The position numbers were made by a program, and so were the translations under genes. The notes beneath the pieces are model-generated. The model had not been told where the DNA came from and ran no database searches. It saw only the letters and a program-made list of their open reading frames with translations. A stretch of DNA of 64,000 nt from the NCBI GenBank assembly GCA_017416705.1, contig JAFQBG010000010.1, forward strand, positions 124,001 through 188,000, read 5' to 3'. This DNA is from Bacteroidaceae bacterium. GTDB taxonomy: Bacteria > Bacteroidota > Bacteroidia > Bacteroidales > Bacteroidaceae. Positions 55,171 to 64,000 of this stretch are shown one piece after another (the first letter of the stretch is position 1; each line of letters opens with the position of its first letter).

Positions 55171-56616
55171 CTATTTCTTACGTCCTATCATAGAGCGTAA
55201 CAATGTTATCATCTGTCTAAAATCGGGATGCGTGCGGAATAGCAATATAGTAGCAACGGCACCCACGACAAGCGATGCAAGGACTTTCAATATCAATGGC
55301 AATGCGTTTGCCACATAGCCTGCTGCCATAGACACCGCAACCACAATAAACAGACGTATGAATATGGGCATTGTGTCCTTCAACTGTTCCATAACGGTGT
55401 AGTTTATGGGACGACCGCAATAATAGAGGTTCAAGAACAACAGCACAACGGAGTAGAAAGTAAGCCCCGACACAAACACTGCAATATCGAAATTGACTGT
55501 GACGGCAAGAATTATAACCATGATTACGCGCCGGGTTATTTCCAAACGCAATATCGTGCGCGAATCGCCCTTCACCATCAGGATATTTTGGTTGATACAA
55601 TGCAAGGGGTACAAAATACCGTTAATACCCATAAGCAGGAAATATGTGCCTGCGACACGCCACACAGGACTACCCAACAGCAGTTCGAACAGGTTGGGCG
55701 AACAGCCCATGAGCAACGCCATCACCGTACCCACGAAAATAAGCGTTATTGCTATTATTTTTTTATACCCCTCTTTTATGTCACCCGTCTCGTTGTTTAT
55801 TCTCGACAGGAATGGATAGGTAACCGATTGAATTACCTGTGTCGTTGTATGCGAGCCAAGGTTTTTTATTCTGTCGGCTTGGGAATAAAATCCAAGTTCG
55901 GCTGCCGAGTAGGCCTTGCCTATGACAAGCGAATATATATTGTTAAATATAGTACCAATTATGGCCGACAGCATCAGATTTTTTGAAAACGCAAAATAGT
56001 TTTTCAGCGATGTAAAGGAGAATTTTAGCACCGGTATGAAATCGGTTGTAACCCACAAGAACAACATTCTGAAAAAGTATATGAGGATATTCTGCACCAC
56101 CAAAGCCCACACGTTGCGATAGACGTATGCAAGATATATAGCCACCAAGCTCGATAGCACTATGGCTGCCAAGGACACAAAACATAGTTTTTTGAATTTG
56201 ATGTCGCGTTGCATTTTTGTCATCTGCACCAACGACAAGGCGTTTAGCGGCAGTACAAGGAAAGTAACCTTGCACACGTCGTTAAGCAGTGGCTCGTTGT
56301 AGAAACGGGCTATACTGCCCGATGCAAAATACAGCAGGATATATAGCAACAACGACACCAGCACATTGAAATAGAATATTGTAGAATAGTCCTCGCGGGT
56401 GACCTCTTTTTCTCTTATCAACGCCTGTCCAAAGCCCGAATCGACTATTACATTGGCAAGCATGGTGAACACAAGCACCATGCCCAATATGCCATAGTCC
56501 TCGGGGGTGAGGAAACGCGCAAGCACAAATGTACTCACAAGCTGAACACCCGAAACCGAAAGCAGTTCAAGGTATTTCCACATCACGTTGTTTGCTATCT
56601 GCTTGCCTATACCCAT
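55171..56616 (-). CDS. Wzx-type polysaccharide flippase (MOP superfamily)
   Basis: A 481-aa inner-membrane protein with about 12 to 14 hydrophobic segments. It starts with the family opening NNVMWKYLELLSVSGVQLVSTFVLARFLTPEDYGILGMV and has VDSGFGQALIREKEVTREDYSTIFYFN, which place it in the WzxC-like group of lipid-linked oligosaccharide translocases. Its ATG overlaps the stop of the upstream acyltransferase gene (TAATG). It would move undecaprenyl-linked repeat units across the inner membrane. Confidence 0.92.
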   Translation of the reverse strand: MGIGKQIANNVMWKYLELLSVSGVQLVSTFVLARFLTPEDYGILGMVLVFTMLANVIVDSGFGQALIREKEVTREDYSTIFYFNVLVSLLLYILLYFASGSIARFYNEPLLNDVCKVTFLVLPLNALSLVQMTKMQRDIKFKKLCFVSLAAIVLSSLVAIYLAYVYRNVWALVVQNILIYFFRMLFLWVTTDFIPVLKFSFTSLKNYFAFSKNLMLSAIIGTIFNNIYSLVIGKAYSAAELGFYSQADRIKNLGSHTTTQVIQSVTYPFLSRINNETGDIKEGYKKIIAITLIFVGTVMALLMGCSPNLFELLLGSPVWRVAGTYFLLMGINGILYPLHCINQNILMVKGDSRTILRLEITRRVIMVIILAVTVNFDIAVFVSGLTFYSVVLLFLNLYYCGRPINYTVMEQLKDTMPIFIRLFIVVAVSMAAGYVANALPLILKVLASLVVGAVATILLFRTHPDFRQMITLLRSMIGRKK

Positions 56617-57392
56617 TATTCACCCATTGTTTTAGACATAGCCTCCTCGCGTTCCATGTGCCACGAACTACCCATCTCGAAACCGACTTTAAGCACCTTG
56701 GCAGGATTGCCCGATATGAGCAGATTTTTACCATACTCGGTGAAGTCGCCGCTCACCTTCGACACGCACGATATTACACTGCCGTCGGGAATTATTGTGC
56801 CTTTGCCTATTGTACAGGAATTGCCTGCCCACACCCCTTTACCCAAGTGTACGGGTTTTCGGCGCGGATAGTATTTGTCGGTCACCAAGTTATGGAGGAA
56901 ATGGAAATCGGTATCCAAAATCTGTGAATTCCACGATATTCTGAACTCATCCTCCATTGTTATCTGCTTGTGGCATATCACTTTTGTATTTCCGCCCAAT
57001 ATATTGCGATGAGCGGCTACCAGCTTGGCACCCTCGCCTATAACGAGTTTCACGCCGGGGTGTATCTTCATATTGCCGGCCACCGAGAATGTGCCTCGGT
57101 TATTGAAGACCGTCTGCACGTCGTTTGCCTCGAAACCTATCAATTTGATGACTCCAACCGACACCATGCCTGTGTGCACTTGGTCGGAAAGTATAATTTT
57201 GCCTATGTTCTTTACTTTTGTATTATAGGATATTATAAATGGCAGTTTCACTGCCTGCTTAAACGGAAATGCCTTGAAATTGAACCAGATGGTTTTTATC
57301 CAATTTATATCCCAAAAAAAGAAACGTACCATTTGCAGTGCATAGCGTTCGTCGGCACTAAGTTTATTCTTATAATTACTTAAAAGTCCCAT
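56616..57392 (-). CDS. Left-handed beta-helix acyltransferase (paralogue of 54394-55116)
   Basis: A 258-aa protein. The N-terminal arm WFNFKAFPFKQAVKLPFIIS mirrors that of the downstream acyltransferase. Hexapeptide repeats follow (GNMKIHPGVKLVIGEGAKLVA, HLGKGVWAGNSCTIGKGTIIPDGSVIS) and then LISGNPAKVLKVGFE. Predicted to acetylate or otherwise acylate a glycan or its precursor. Overlaps the flippase start by one base. Confidence 0.83.
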   Translation of the reverse strand: MGLLSNYKNKLSADERYALQMVRFFFWDINWIKTIWFNFKAFPFKQAVKLPFIISYNTKVKNIGKIILSDQVHTGMVSVGVIKLIGFEANDVQTVFNNRGTFSVAGNMKIHPGVKLVIGEGAKLVAAHRNILGGNTKVICHKQITMEDEFRISWNSQILDTDFHFLHNLVTDKYYPRRKPVHLGKGVWAGNSCTIGKGTIIPDGSVISCVSKVSGDFTEYGKNLLISGNPAKVLKVGFEMGSSWHMEREEAMSKTMGE

Positions 57393-57410
57393 TATTGTAT
57401 TTTTTTCAAG

Positions 57411-58640
57411 TTATTTTTTACTACTGTTCATATAGACACTGTTACGCACGTTGGATGTCGCCTCGACAGAATATTTTTGTTCGTATAGCTCGCGTGCGTT
57501 ATTTGTCAGTTCGGCTCTTAGTTCTTCGTTTGCCATGAGTTTTTCCAAAGCAGCCGCAAAATCCTGTGGGGCATCGGCCACCATACATTCCACTCCGTTT
57601 TGGAACAACAGCCCCTCGACACCCACTGTGGTTGTGACCATTGGCAATCCCATGGCGGCTGCCTCTAATATTTTCATTCTCATGCCACTACCCGACAGGA
57701 TTGGTATTATCATTATGCTGCCATGCGCCACCGGGGCAAGCTCTTTTACAAATCCTCGGCACTGTACCGTTACGGGCTTTTCTATATTATTGTACGAAGC
57801 AGGCCATCCGCCACCTACTATTTGTATTTTGGCATTAGGATATTTGCTCCAATCGACAAGCGGCAGCACCTTGTCCACAAACCACTCCATGCCCTCTTGA
57901 TTGGGGGTATGGCTGTACCCTCCCAGAAAAGTAATATTCCCGTTCCAACCCGAATATTTCATGAGTTCGGCATTTATGGACGCCGGCGACACAAGAATAG
58001 GTGTCGTTACACCCGCCGCAGTCAGTTCGTTCTTATCGACATCGGTAAGTGTCACCACTGCATCGTAGGCGTTAAGGTCGTCTATCTCCTTGCGACGTAG
58101 CTCCTCCATGAAATTTGCCTCTTTTTTCAGCAAGCGGATATTTGCCAAAAGACGCTTGTTGCGAATGTAGCGTATTTCGTGGTGAATAAATATCTTACGC
58201 ACATTCTTCGGCAATTTGTGTACAAAGGACAGATAGGGGTAGAATTCCACTTGCACGACATCGGCATTTTTCTCGGCTATTATATTATTCATGAAGTTCA
58301 CAAAACGCCCGTCCATGGAATAGCCGTAGGGTTTAAGCATCCTCTCTACCTGAAAACGCTCGCTGTTTTTCATGAAAGTCTTTTTAATGAAACGTTCGGC
58401 CTTGGAATAGAAGAACTTTGGATTTGCCAGCTGCTTTGCATAGCTGTATGGGCGGAAATCGACATCGGGCCATAAATCCCTCAATTGATTGAGCGCGGCA
58501 ACCGAGTTCATCTCATTTATTGGAAATACCAATGTTATATTATGCATACGGCGCAAACGGTCTATCATATTATATTGCGCTTGCGCACCGCCCGAATCGA
58601 GCGGATAGGGTAATATTATTGTAAGAATGACTATATTCAT
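57411..58640 (-). CDS. Family 4-type glycosyltransferase
   Basis: A 409-aa GT-B enzyme: MNIVILTIILPYPLDSGGAQAQYNMI at the N-terminus and, in the C-terminal half, ITFLGGYSHTPNQEGMEWFVDKVLPL, IQIVGGGW, IPILSGSGMRMKILEAAAMGLPMVTTTVGVEGL and a final helical cap. This matches GT4 proteins that add sugars to polysaccharide repeat units. Donor and acceptor unknown. 18-bp gap to the acyltransferase gene. Confidence 0.88.
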   Translation of the reverse strand: MNIVILTIILPYPLDSGGAQAQYNMIDRLRRMHNITLVFPINEMNSVAALNQLRDLWPDVDFRPYSYAKQLANPKFFYSKAERFIKKTFMKNSERFQVERMLKPYGYSMDGRFVNFMNNIIAEKNADVVQVEFYPYLSFVHKLPKNVRKIFIHHEIRYIRNKRLLANIRLLKKEANFMEELRRKEIDDLNAYDAVVTLTDVDKNELTAAGVTTPILVSPASINAELMKYSGWNGNITFLGGYSHTPNQEGMEWFVDKVLPLVDWSKYPNAKIQIVGGGWPASYNNIEKPVTVQCRGFVKELAPVAHGSIMIIPILSGSGMRMKILEAAAMGLPMVTTTVGVEGLLFQNGVECMVADAPQDFAAALEKLMANEELRAELTNNARELYEQKYSVEATSNVRNSVYMNSSKK

Positions 58641-58652
58641 ATATATTGTTTT

Positions 58653-59933
58653 TTATGTAAATGGTACATCCCACACACATTTATAATCTAAGTCGCGCGT
58701 TCTCTCTCCAACCTTTTTTGCAGGCACTCCGCCCACTATTTCATAGTCGGCAACATCCTTTGTGACAACGGCGCCGGCACACACAACTGCCCCTTTGCCT
58801 ATTGTCACGCCCTGCAATATGGTGGCCCCTACGCCAATCCAAGCATAGTCTTTTATGACGATGGGGGCAAATTCTCCTGTAAAATACTTCGAGCGGTGGT
58901 CGTGGCTGCCGGTCATTATATTGACGTTGTGCGACACTGAGACACTTGCGCCTATTATGATGTCGCCGCGTGCATCGAGCACCACCCCACGATTGATATG
59001 GCTGCCCGAACCTATGGTGAGTCGGTTGGGGCTTTGTATATAGACGTTTTTCATTATGAACGTGCCCTTGCCTATTTTGGCACGAACCATTTTCAGGTAG
59101 GCACGTCGTATTGTCCAAAAATGTATATGCGGCAGAATACTATTGGGGATAAACTCCATGAAGAAGGCACGTACCCAACGATAGAGCGCAGCATGTGTCA
59201 TGGCATAGACAAAGCAGTTATACAGGAAATAGGCCCATTTTTTTGGACTGAATTTTCCCTGCGACGTTATTTTGTAGTTATACCAACGACTTTTATAGGG
59301 GCGGTTCGACACGCCCTCTTGCAAGAAGGCCTGCATCACCACGCCTACCTTTTTGAAACGGCATCCCGATTTATACATCCTGTGTATCATTTCCCAGTCG
59401 AGTGCATAGCCCAATTTGCTTTTTAGCGCAAGGTTGAATTTGAATTTACGTTGAACGGCGGTTCTCACAAACGACGACCCATGTCGATATGCCGGAAAAT
59501 ACTCCATGCGCGAGGCATCGGGAGCAGCAGGCGATTGCAAACGCGCGGTATTGGTCACTTCGACACTATCGCCATAGACTACATCGACGTCGTCGTACGA
59601 GTCATTGGCAAAAACCGCTTCCAGCACATGCTCATCGACAAATACATCGCCGCTGTTCAGGAACGTAATCCACTCCCCGGTGGCTTTGTCAATACCTTTG
59701 TTCATGGCATCGTATATACCACCGTCGGGTTCCGAGCACCAAAAAGCTATATCGTCGGAATATTCATTTATAATATCCACCGTACCATCGGTGCTGCCCC
59801 CGTCTATCACAATCAGTTCCTTGTTGGGCCATGTTTGAGCCACAAAACTATCGAGCGTCTCTTTTATATTGGACACGCTGTTGTAAACGACGGTTATTAC
59901 AGATATCTTATTTTGTTTTACGGTTTCTTTCAT
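58653..59933 (-). CDS. Bifunctional GT2 glycosyltransferase - hexapeptide acyltransferase fusion
   Basis: A 426-aa protein when started at the ATG at 59933; a TTG five codons upstream is less likely. Residues about 8-225 form a GT2 (GT-A) domain: [52 protein letters not shown] and [13 protein letters not shown]. Residues about 285-415 form a left-handed beta-helix acetyltransferase: [67 protein letters not shown] and VGGVPAKKV, including the His in SHDH. Each half is complete and normal; the junction at about 225-285 is helical. It would add a sugar and acylate a sugar of the same glycan. The sequence is continuous, with no sign of a misassembly. Confidence 0.87.
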   Translation of the reverse strand: MKETVKQNKISVITVVYNSVSNIKETLDSFVAQTWPNKELIVIDGGSTDGTVDIINEYSDDIAFWCSEPDGGIYDAMNKGIDKATGEWITFLNSGDVFVDEHVLEAVFANDSYDDVDVVYGDSVEVTNTARLQSPAAPDASRMEYFPAYRHGSSFVRTAVQRKFKFNLALKSKLGYALDWEMIHRMYKSGCRFKKVGVVMQAFLQEGVSNRPYKSRWYNYKITSQGKFSPKKWAYFLYNCFVYAMTHAALYRWVRAFFMEFIPNSILPHIHFWTIRRAYLKMVRAKIGKGTFIMKNVYIQSPNRLTIGSGSHINRGVVLDARGDIIIGASVSVSHNVNIMTGSHDHRSKYFTGEFAPIVIKDYAWIGVGATILQGVTIGKGAVVCAGAVVTKDVADYEIVGGVPAKKVGERTRDLDYKCVWDVPFT

Positions 59934-59949
59934 ACAAGCAAACAACAAT

Positions 59950-61101
59950 TTACTTATCCTTGGTTAACATATATATGGAATATCGTTCTTCGTAGGATTT
60001 TGCTCCGAAAAGGATATTATCGTATTCCGATTTAGGTTCGTTCGTCATTGAATGTAGTTTTAGCACGCCATAGCAGAAAAGGAAAAAGGCAAATAACATT
60101 CTATTTCCTTTATACACAAAACATTTGAAAAGGTCGCACCACAAAATCCAATAGCAGAATACAAAAAGGATAGCTATGCGGCGACTCACAACCTCAAATT
60201 CCCTGAACAATGCAAACGACAAGAAATAGAGCAGGAATGCATTTATGAACATAGCATTATCCTTGCTTATATTAACCAATTTATCGTAATAACATATTAT
60301 GAGTATGCCTGTCATGAGTCGTTCCAACAGACCTATCGAGATAAATCCTTGTACATTGGCAAGTTCGCCTTCTATATAATTGTTCACAAGCTCCACATAT
60401 ATCTCGCCCATGCGCGATGCCACAGCCAACATTATGGGGCCTATAAAATTTATCTGCGCCAACAGGAACAGCGTGGCACCTACGAACAAGGATATATATA
60501 CCCAACGCGGCATGCGACGATGCAAAAAGAAATACAATGGTATATATATCACCGAAGACAAGTGCATGGACATAGCCAACAGACACAGCCCGAAATAGGG
60601 CAAGGGCTTGCGTTTGGGTATGAATTCCAATGCGTTAAGGCATATAAGCAGTGCAATGGAATTACGCAACAAATTAATTTCGATACCCGTTCCCGACATG
60701 GATAAAAACACCAAAAATGCCAATGGCAAATTGTCCACCCTTTTAGACAAGAAACGGTATAGCAATGCGCAATTTATTACACAGCAGATAAATATAAAAA
60801 AGTGATAGTCGTTTACAAGGATTTTACATATGAGCAATAGAGCCATGAAACCGGGCTCGAAATCGGCAGTCTCTCTTATATAAGCAACCATGTTGACAAG
60901 ACTATCGTCATACATTCCATCGAAGCAAGGGTAATAGTTTGTCCAATCATCGCCCACGAACCCCCTGAAACCAAAAAACAACATGAATAGCGCAACGCTT
61001 GCTATTTTCAGTCTTGTTTTTGCTTTCTCATCGACGTAACGATAGACTATTGCCATCGCAGCATACGCAAGGAACAGTAATATGTATGCCGTTGAATACA
61101 T
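59950..61101 (-). CDS. EpsG/Wzy-like polysaccharide polymerase
   Basis: A 383-aa inner-membrane protein with about 10 hydrophobic segments. The opening [20 protein letters not shown], the motif [20 protein letters not shown] and the large loop with [17 protein letters not shown] match EpsG-family Wzy polymerases, which link repeat units in the periplasm. [14 protein letters not shown] and [20 protein letters not shown] are also typical. Located between the Wzz-like gene and the GT2 fusion. Confidence 0.88.
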   Translation of the reverse strand: MYSTAYILLFLAYAAMAIVYRYVDEKAKTRLKIASVALFMLFFGFRGFVGDDWTNYYPCFDGMYDDSLVNMVAYIRETADFEPGFMALLLICKILVNDYHFFIFICCVINCALLYRFLSKRVDNLPLAFLVFLSMSGTGIEINLLRNSIALLICLNALEFIPKRKPLPYFGLCLLAMSMHLSSVIYIPLYFFLHRRMPRWVYISLFVGATLFLLAQINFIGPIMLAVASRMGEIYVELVNNYIEGELANVQGFISIGLLERLMTGILIICYYDKLVNISKDNAMFINAFLLYFLSFALFREFEVVSRRIAILFVFCYWILWCDLFKCFVYKGNRMLFAFFLFCYGVLKLHSMTNEPKSEYDNILFGAKSYEERYSIYMLTKDK

Positions 61102-61180
61102 TCGGTTTATAGGGGGATTTATTGTTATACGGCAATAGGATGTTTATGAAACACCCTATTATATTGCCTGTATAAAAGAA

Positions 61181-62275
61181 CTATTTATTCTGTTTTTTTC
61201 TATTGCGGTATGTATAATAGTATTCCCTACCGTACAGACACCACAAGGAGCCTACCACGAAGCCAAGGAAACCAAAAATAGCTGTCACCATCATACGTCC
61301 CATGCTTGAAGCCTCCAACGACACTGTTGCCGGCTGTATTACCATGAATGCCGGGGTGCGTTCCTGCACACGCTGTCGTGCCATCTGCAACTGCGTTGTA
61401 ACCTCGGAATAGACGGCATACTTAATTCCCATTTCGTTTCGCAGATGCTCCACTTTCACCCTTGAACGCGACATCACGAGGCTTTGGCTTGCATCGGCCA
61501 CTTTGGCATAGGCCTCTTGCGCCTGTATGTACTCGTCCTTGACCTGTGCGTACATTTTTTCGAGGAAGGCAAGGTCGTGTCGTGCTTTCTTGGTGCGATA
61601 TTCTATGATATAATCTTGCAATTTAAAGGTTACGCTGTCAGCTATGGTTGCAGCAATAAGTTCATCGAAGTCGGTCACATTTATTGTTACAAGACCGTTT
61701 TTCTGGTCAACCACACAATTTATGTTGGCTCTCATCATATTACAGATATTATCCTGCTCTTCTGTAAGCCAGAAAGGATCGACCCCGCCTGTGGCATTGG
61801 GGTTCTTTCTTTTTTCGGGGCTTAGTTTTCTTATGAGCATAGCCAACCATATCTTGGGATATTTCCAGAATGGCGGTTTGTAGTTTAGTTTCAGATGCTT
61901 GTAGTATGTTATTGTGTCGCCCGATTGGTACACGGGTACTTTCACATCGAACAAGTTTATGAGGAATGTCGAGGATGTAAAAATATTGGGGTATAGTTCG
62001 GGGAATATTGCATCGCCACCGCTGTTGCCACCCATATTCAGTCCTATTATTCCCGCAGCGGCACTCAGACCATCATCGACACCGGCCGATGATGCTTCGG
62101 GAGCAAGCACCACAGTTGTTGTGTATCTTTTTTTTGTACTGAAAGCCACTACCACTCCGACAATGGCAAATGCCAATATGAAAAGAGCGACGAGCTTCCA
62201 CTCTTTCAATACCTTATATAACATTCCAAGAATATCTATCTCCTTGGATTTTTTATTTTCGTCAGTAGATGCCAT
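61181..62275 (-). CDS. Wzz/polysaccharide chain-length determinant protein
   Basis: A 364-aa inner-membrane protein. The N-terminal cytoplasmic part ends at TM1 (about 27-45). A long periplasmic region holds a coiled coil at about 225-300 (LAFLEKMYAQVKDEYIQAQEAYAKVADAS). PATVSLEASSMGRMMVTAIFGFLGFVVGSLW gives TM2 at about 330-350. No C-terminal tyrosine kinase domain is attached; the end is short and basic. It lies 11 bp after the SLBB protein gene, its export partner. Confidence 0.92.
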   Translation of the reverse strand: MASTDENKKSKEIDILGMLYKVLKEWKLVALFILAFAIVGVVVAFSTKKRYTTTVVLAPEASSAGVDDGLSAAAGIIGLNMGGNSGGDAIFPELYPNIFTSSTFLINLFDVKVPVYQSGDTITYYKHLKLNYKPPFWKYPKIWLAMLIRKLSPEKRKNPNATGGVDPFWLTEEQDNICNMMRANINCVVDQKNGLVTINVTDFDELIAATIADSVTFKLQDYIIEYRTKKARHDLAFLEKMYAQVKDEYIQAQEAYAKVADASQSLVMSRSRVKVEHLRNEMGIKYAVYSEVTTQLQMARQRVQERTPAFMVIQPATVSLEASSMGRMMVTAIFGFLGFVVGSLWCLYGREYYYTYRNRKKQNK

Positions 62276-62286
62276 AGCTGAAAATA

Positions 62287-64000
62287 CTATTTTATTGCTG
62301 TCAGAATAAGTGCTATCATTGAGGCAATGGATGTTGCCGTTGTTGTGTATGCCATAATCTCGGCTGCGGATGTTCTGTTCATGCTCTTACGAGGTATCAC
62401 GATTTCGCAACCCGGCTCAATTTTCTTTGAGCTCTTCGACAGTTTCTCGACGTTGCCGTTCATGTATATCACATAGGCATCGCGTTTCTTTGCCAAGTCG
62501 CTGAAACCACCGGCATGCTTTACGTAGTATTTAAGATTTTTACCCTCCTCCCAAGTAAGTGTAATGGGACGACGTACCTCGCCCGATACTTTCACGGTAT
62601 TGGAATATTTGGGCACAACCAATACATCGCCTTCGCGTAGCTGTATATCAAATTCCCCTTTGGGATTTTTAAGTGCCGCCTCCAAATTTATGGCAACGGG
62701 ATAGTAGTCGGGGGCTAACAATTTTGCATTGTTCAAGGAGTCGAGCAGTGCAATATCGACATCGTTGGAACGAAAAGCCTCCTCGTAGAGTTCTATTTTC
62801 GAGTTATGCAAAAGCACTTCGCGTTGTTTCCACTCCTCGGCTGTTAAGCGGCGGGTAAGGTATGCTCCTTTTGCGTATGCCGCGCTTGTAAAGCCTCCTG
62901 CCGCTTTTATCAGGTCGCTCAAACGATAATCGTTATCTGTCATTACGAATTCACCGCCGAAAGCAACCTCGCCACTGGCTGTTATCTTATGCATTTCGCC
63001 ATGAACGGGGCTGCGGCGTACATTTACAATATCGTATGGTTGCAACACAAAGCCGGTACCCTGATTTATGGCAAAATCCTTGTTCAGTTCAAAATCATAT
63101 GATTCTACCGAGGTTTTTGTTTCGGTACGGGCGTAGGGGTCGTATATACGACGATATACTTCGACTTTAATTTTCGATGCTATTTTTGTCAATCCGCCGG
63201 CTTGCAGTATGAGGTCTTCTATCGTGGTGTTTTCGGCGTAACGGTAATCACCGGCAAAACGCACTTCGCCTTGGATAGTAACTGTTTGGTCGCCTTTCAT
63301 CTCGGACTCGCTTGGAATAAATACAGCATCGTTATTACGCAATTGTACATCGGGCGATGTCCCGTTTAATATGCCTGCCAAGTCCAAGGCCTGCGCCTCT
63401 ATTGTATTATCGAAATTTTTATGCTGCAAGACAACTCGTTCAAGGAAGGCATCCTCGCGCACACCGCCTGCGGCATTTATCAGGTCGAGTACGGTTTTCA
63501 CGTCACTGCCATATTGGTATTGTCCGGGGTAGAACACCGCACCGCTAATCTCCACCATATTGGAGTAACGGGGTATTATGGAGTCGATGTATATAAGGTC
63601 GCCATCGCACAGTTCGAAATTGCCTACTTGGTCTTTTTGTACAGTGTGCATTGAATACTCGCGGTTGCTTTTGCGCACGACGCGTATTTTTTCTTTGTAT
63701 GCGTCGCCTGTGAAACCGCCACTGAAATCGAGCAGTGTCGATAGTGTTTCGCCGCTTTTCATTTCATACAATTTGGGGCGTTTCACCTTGCCGCGAACGG
63801 TTACAACGGCGTCGTATGGCCCTACGTTTATCACGTCGTTATCTTGCAGACGAACATCGCCGGCTGTTTTTCCTTTCAGTATGTAGTCGTAAACGTCTAT
63901 TGTAGAGAGGAGCTTGCCTGCGCGATATATGTTTATGGCACGCAATGTACCTATGCTGTTTATACCGCCTGCTGCATAAAGGGCATTGAATGCTGTCGAT
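62287..64000 (-). CDS. SLBB-domain polysaccharide export protein (Wza-like), 5' part outside the window
   Basis: At least 571 residues, reading in frame to the window edge, so the start is not visible (a TTG at 63945 is internal; upstream codons read ALYAAGGINSIGTLRAI). Several SLBB repeats are seen (VRGKVKRPKLYEMKSGETLSTLL, ISGAVFYPGQYQYGSDVKTVLDLI, IQGEVRFAGDYRYAENTTIEDLI, ASGEVAFGGEFVMTDNDYRLSDLI, VSGEVRRPITLTWEEGKNLKYYV). A C-terminal hydrophobic helix (IASMIALILTAI) suits the outer-membrane barrel segment of Wza-type channels. It forms the export pore together with the Wzz protein. Confidence 0.92.
   Translation of the reverse strand, partial: STAFNALYAAGGINSIGTLRAINIYRAGKLLSTIDVYDYILKGKTAGDVRLQDNDVINVGPYDAVVTVRGKVKRPKLYEMKSGETLSTLLDFSGGFTGDAYKEKIRVVRKSNREYSMHTVQKDQVGNFELCDGDLIYIDSIIPRYSNMVEISGAVFYPGQYQYGSDVKTVLDLINAAGGVREDAFLERVVLQHKNFDNTIEAQALDLAGILNGTSPDVQLRNNDAVFIPSESEMKGDQTVTIQGEVRFAGDYRYAENTTIEDLILQAGGLTKIASKIKVEVYRRIYDPYARTETKTSVESYDFELNKDFAINQGTGFVLQPYDIVNVRRSPVHGEMHKITASGEVAFGGEFVMTDNDYRLSDLIKAAGGFTSAAYAKGAYLTRRLTAEEWKQREVLLHNSKIELYEEAFRSNDVDIALLDSLNNAKLLAPDYYPVAINLEAALKNPKGEFDIQLREGDVLVVPKYSNTVKVSGEVRRPITLTWEEGKNLKYYVKHAGGFSDLAKKRDAYVIYMNGNVEKLSKSSKKIEPGCEIVIPRKSMNRTSAAEIMAYTTTATSIASMIALILTAIK

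Overview
The window looks like a chromosomal segment of a Bacteroidales bacterium, probably a gut or oral member; I cannot fix the genus. The support is: (i) promoters of the Bacteroidetes form TTG/TTTG-N19-21-TAnnTTTG recur and Shine-Dalgarno sequences are absent; (ii) Bacteroidetes gene orders are present (rimP-nusA-infB-cvpA-sufBCDS, tsaD-cinA-rpmB-rpmG-DUF4295, panC-panD beside a GT5-like gene and a DUF4270 lipoprotein, and GH57 / glycosyltransferase / debranching enzyme); (iii) there are DUF5686, DUF4295, BspA-type LRR and C-terminal sorting-signal proteins, a TonB receptor with a carboxypeptidase-like N-terminus, and methylmalonyl-CoA (succinate-to-propionate) genes.

Layout. 1-560: dispersed repeat and tRNA-Asn. 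562-2641: S41 protease and a small membrane protein. 2709-13726: translation and iron-sulfur block (rimP, nusA, infB, cvpA, sufB, sufC, sufD, sufS, rnhB), with a hairpin plus T-tract in the rimP leader and a palindromic repeat between infB and cvpA. 13727-19710: accessory region with an exact tandem 83-bp promoter/hairpin repeat, a large sialidase, composite inverted repeats, a candidate structured RNA of about 330 nt with its own promoter and terminator, and an LRR lipoprotein. 19859-22231 (minus): tsaD, cinA-type amidase, rpmB, rpmG, DUF4295. 22315-27647: GNAT-like protein, TonB-dependent receptor, Cys-rich periplasmic protein, FKBP lipoprotein. 27802-32794: hybrid histidine kinase with receiver and HPt, an NtrC-type regulator, and a coiled-coil lipoprotein behind a possible sigma-54 promoter.

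32878-43537: acyl-CoA ligase, methylmalonyl-CoA epimerase and decarboxylase genes (alpha, small gamma-like, biotin carrier; no beta subunit in place), GH20 hexosaminidase, panD/panC, GT5-like protein, DUF4270 lipoprotein. 43612-48220 (minus): glycogen/alpha-glucan operon. 48341-53172 (minus): miaA, lipid kinase, kdsA, DUF5686. 53548-54219: Crp/Fnr regulator preceded by another hairpin leader element. 54394-64000 (minus, cut by the window edge): polysaccharide export and assembly cluster (SLBB/Wza-like, Wzz, Wzy/EpsG, a GT2-acyltransferase fusion, GT4, two paralogous hexapeptide acyltransferases and a Wzx-type flippase).

The most unusual material is non-coding: a family of promoter-linked hairpin leaders (three clear copies and one diverged copy) in front of the sialidase, the candidate RNA / LRR lipoprotein and the Crp-type regulator; the candidate structured RNA itself; and the composite inverted repeats around it.
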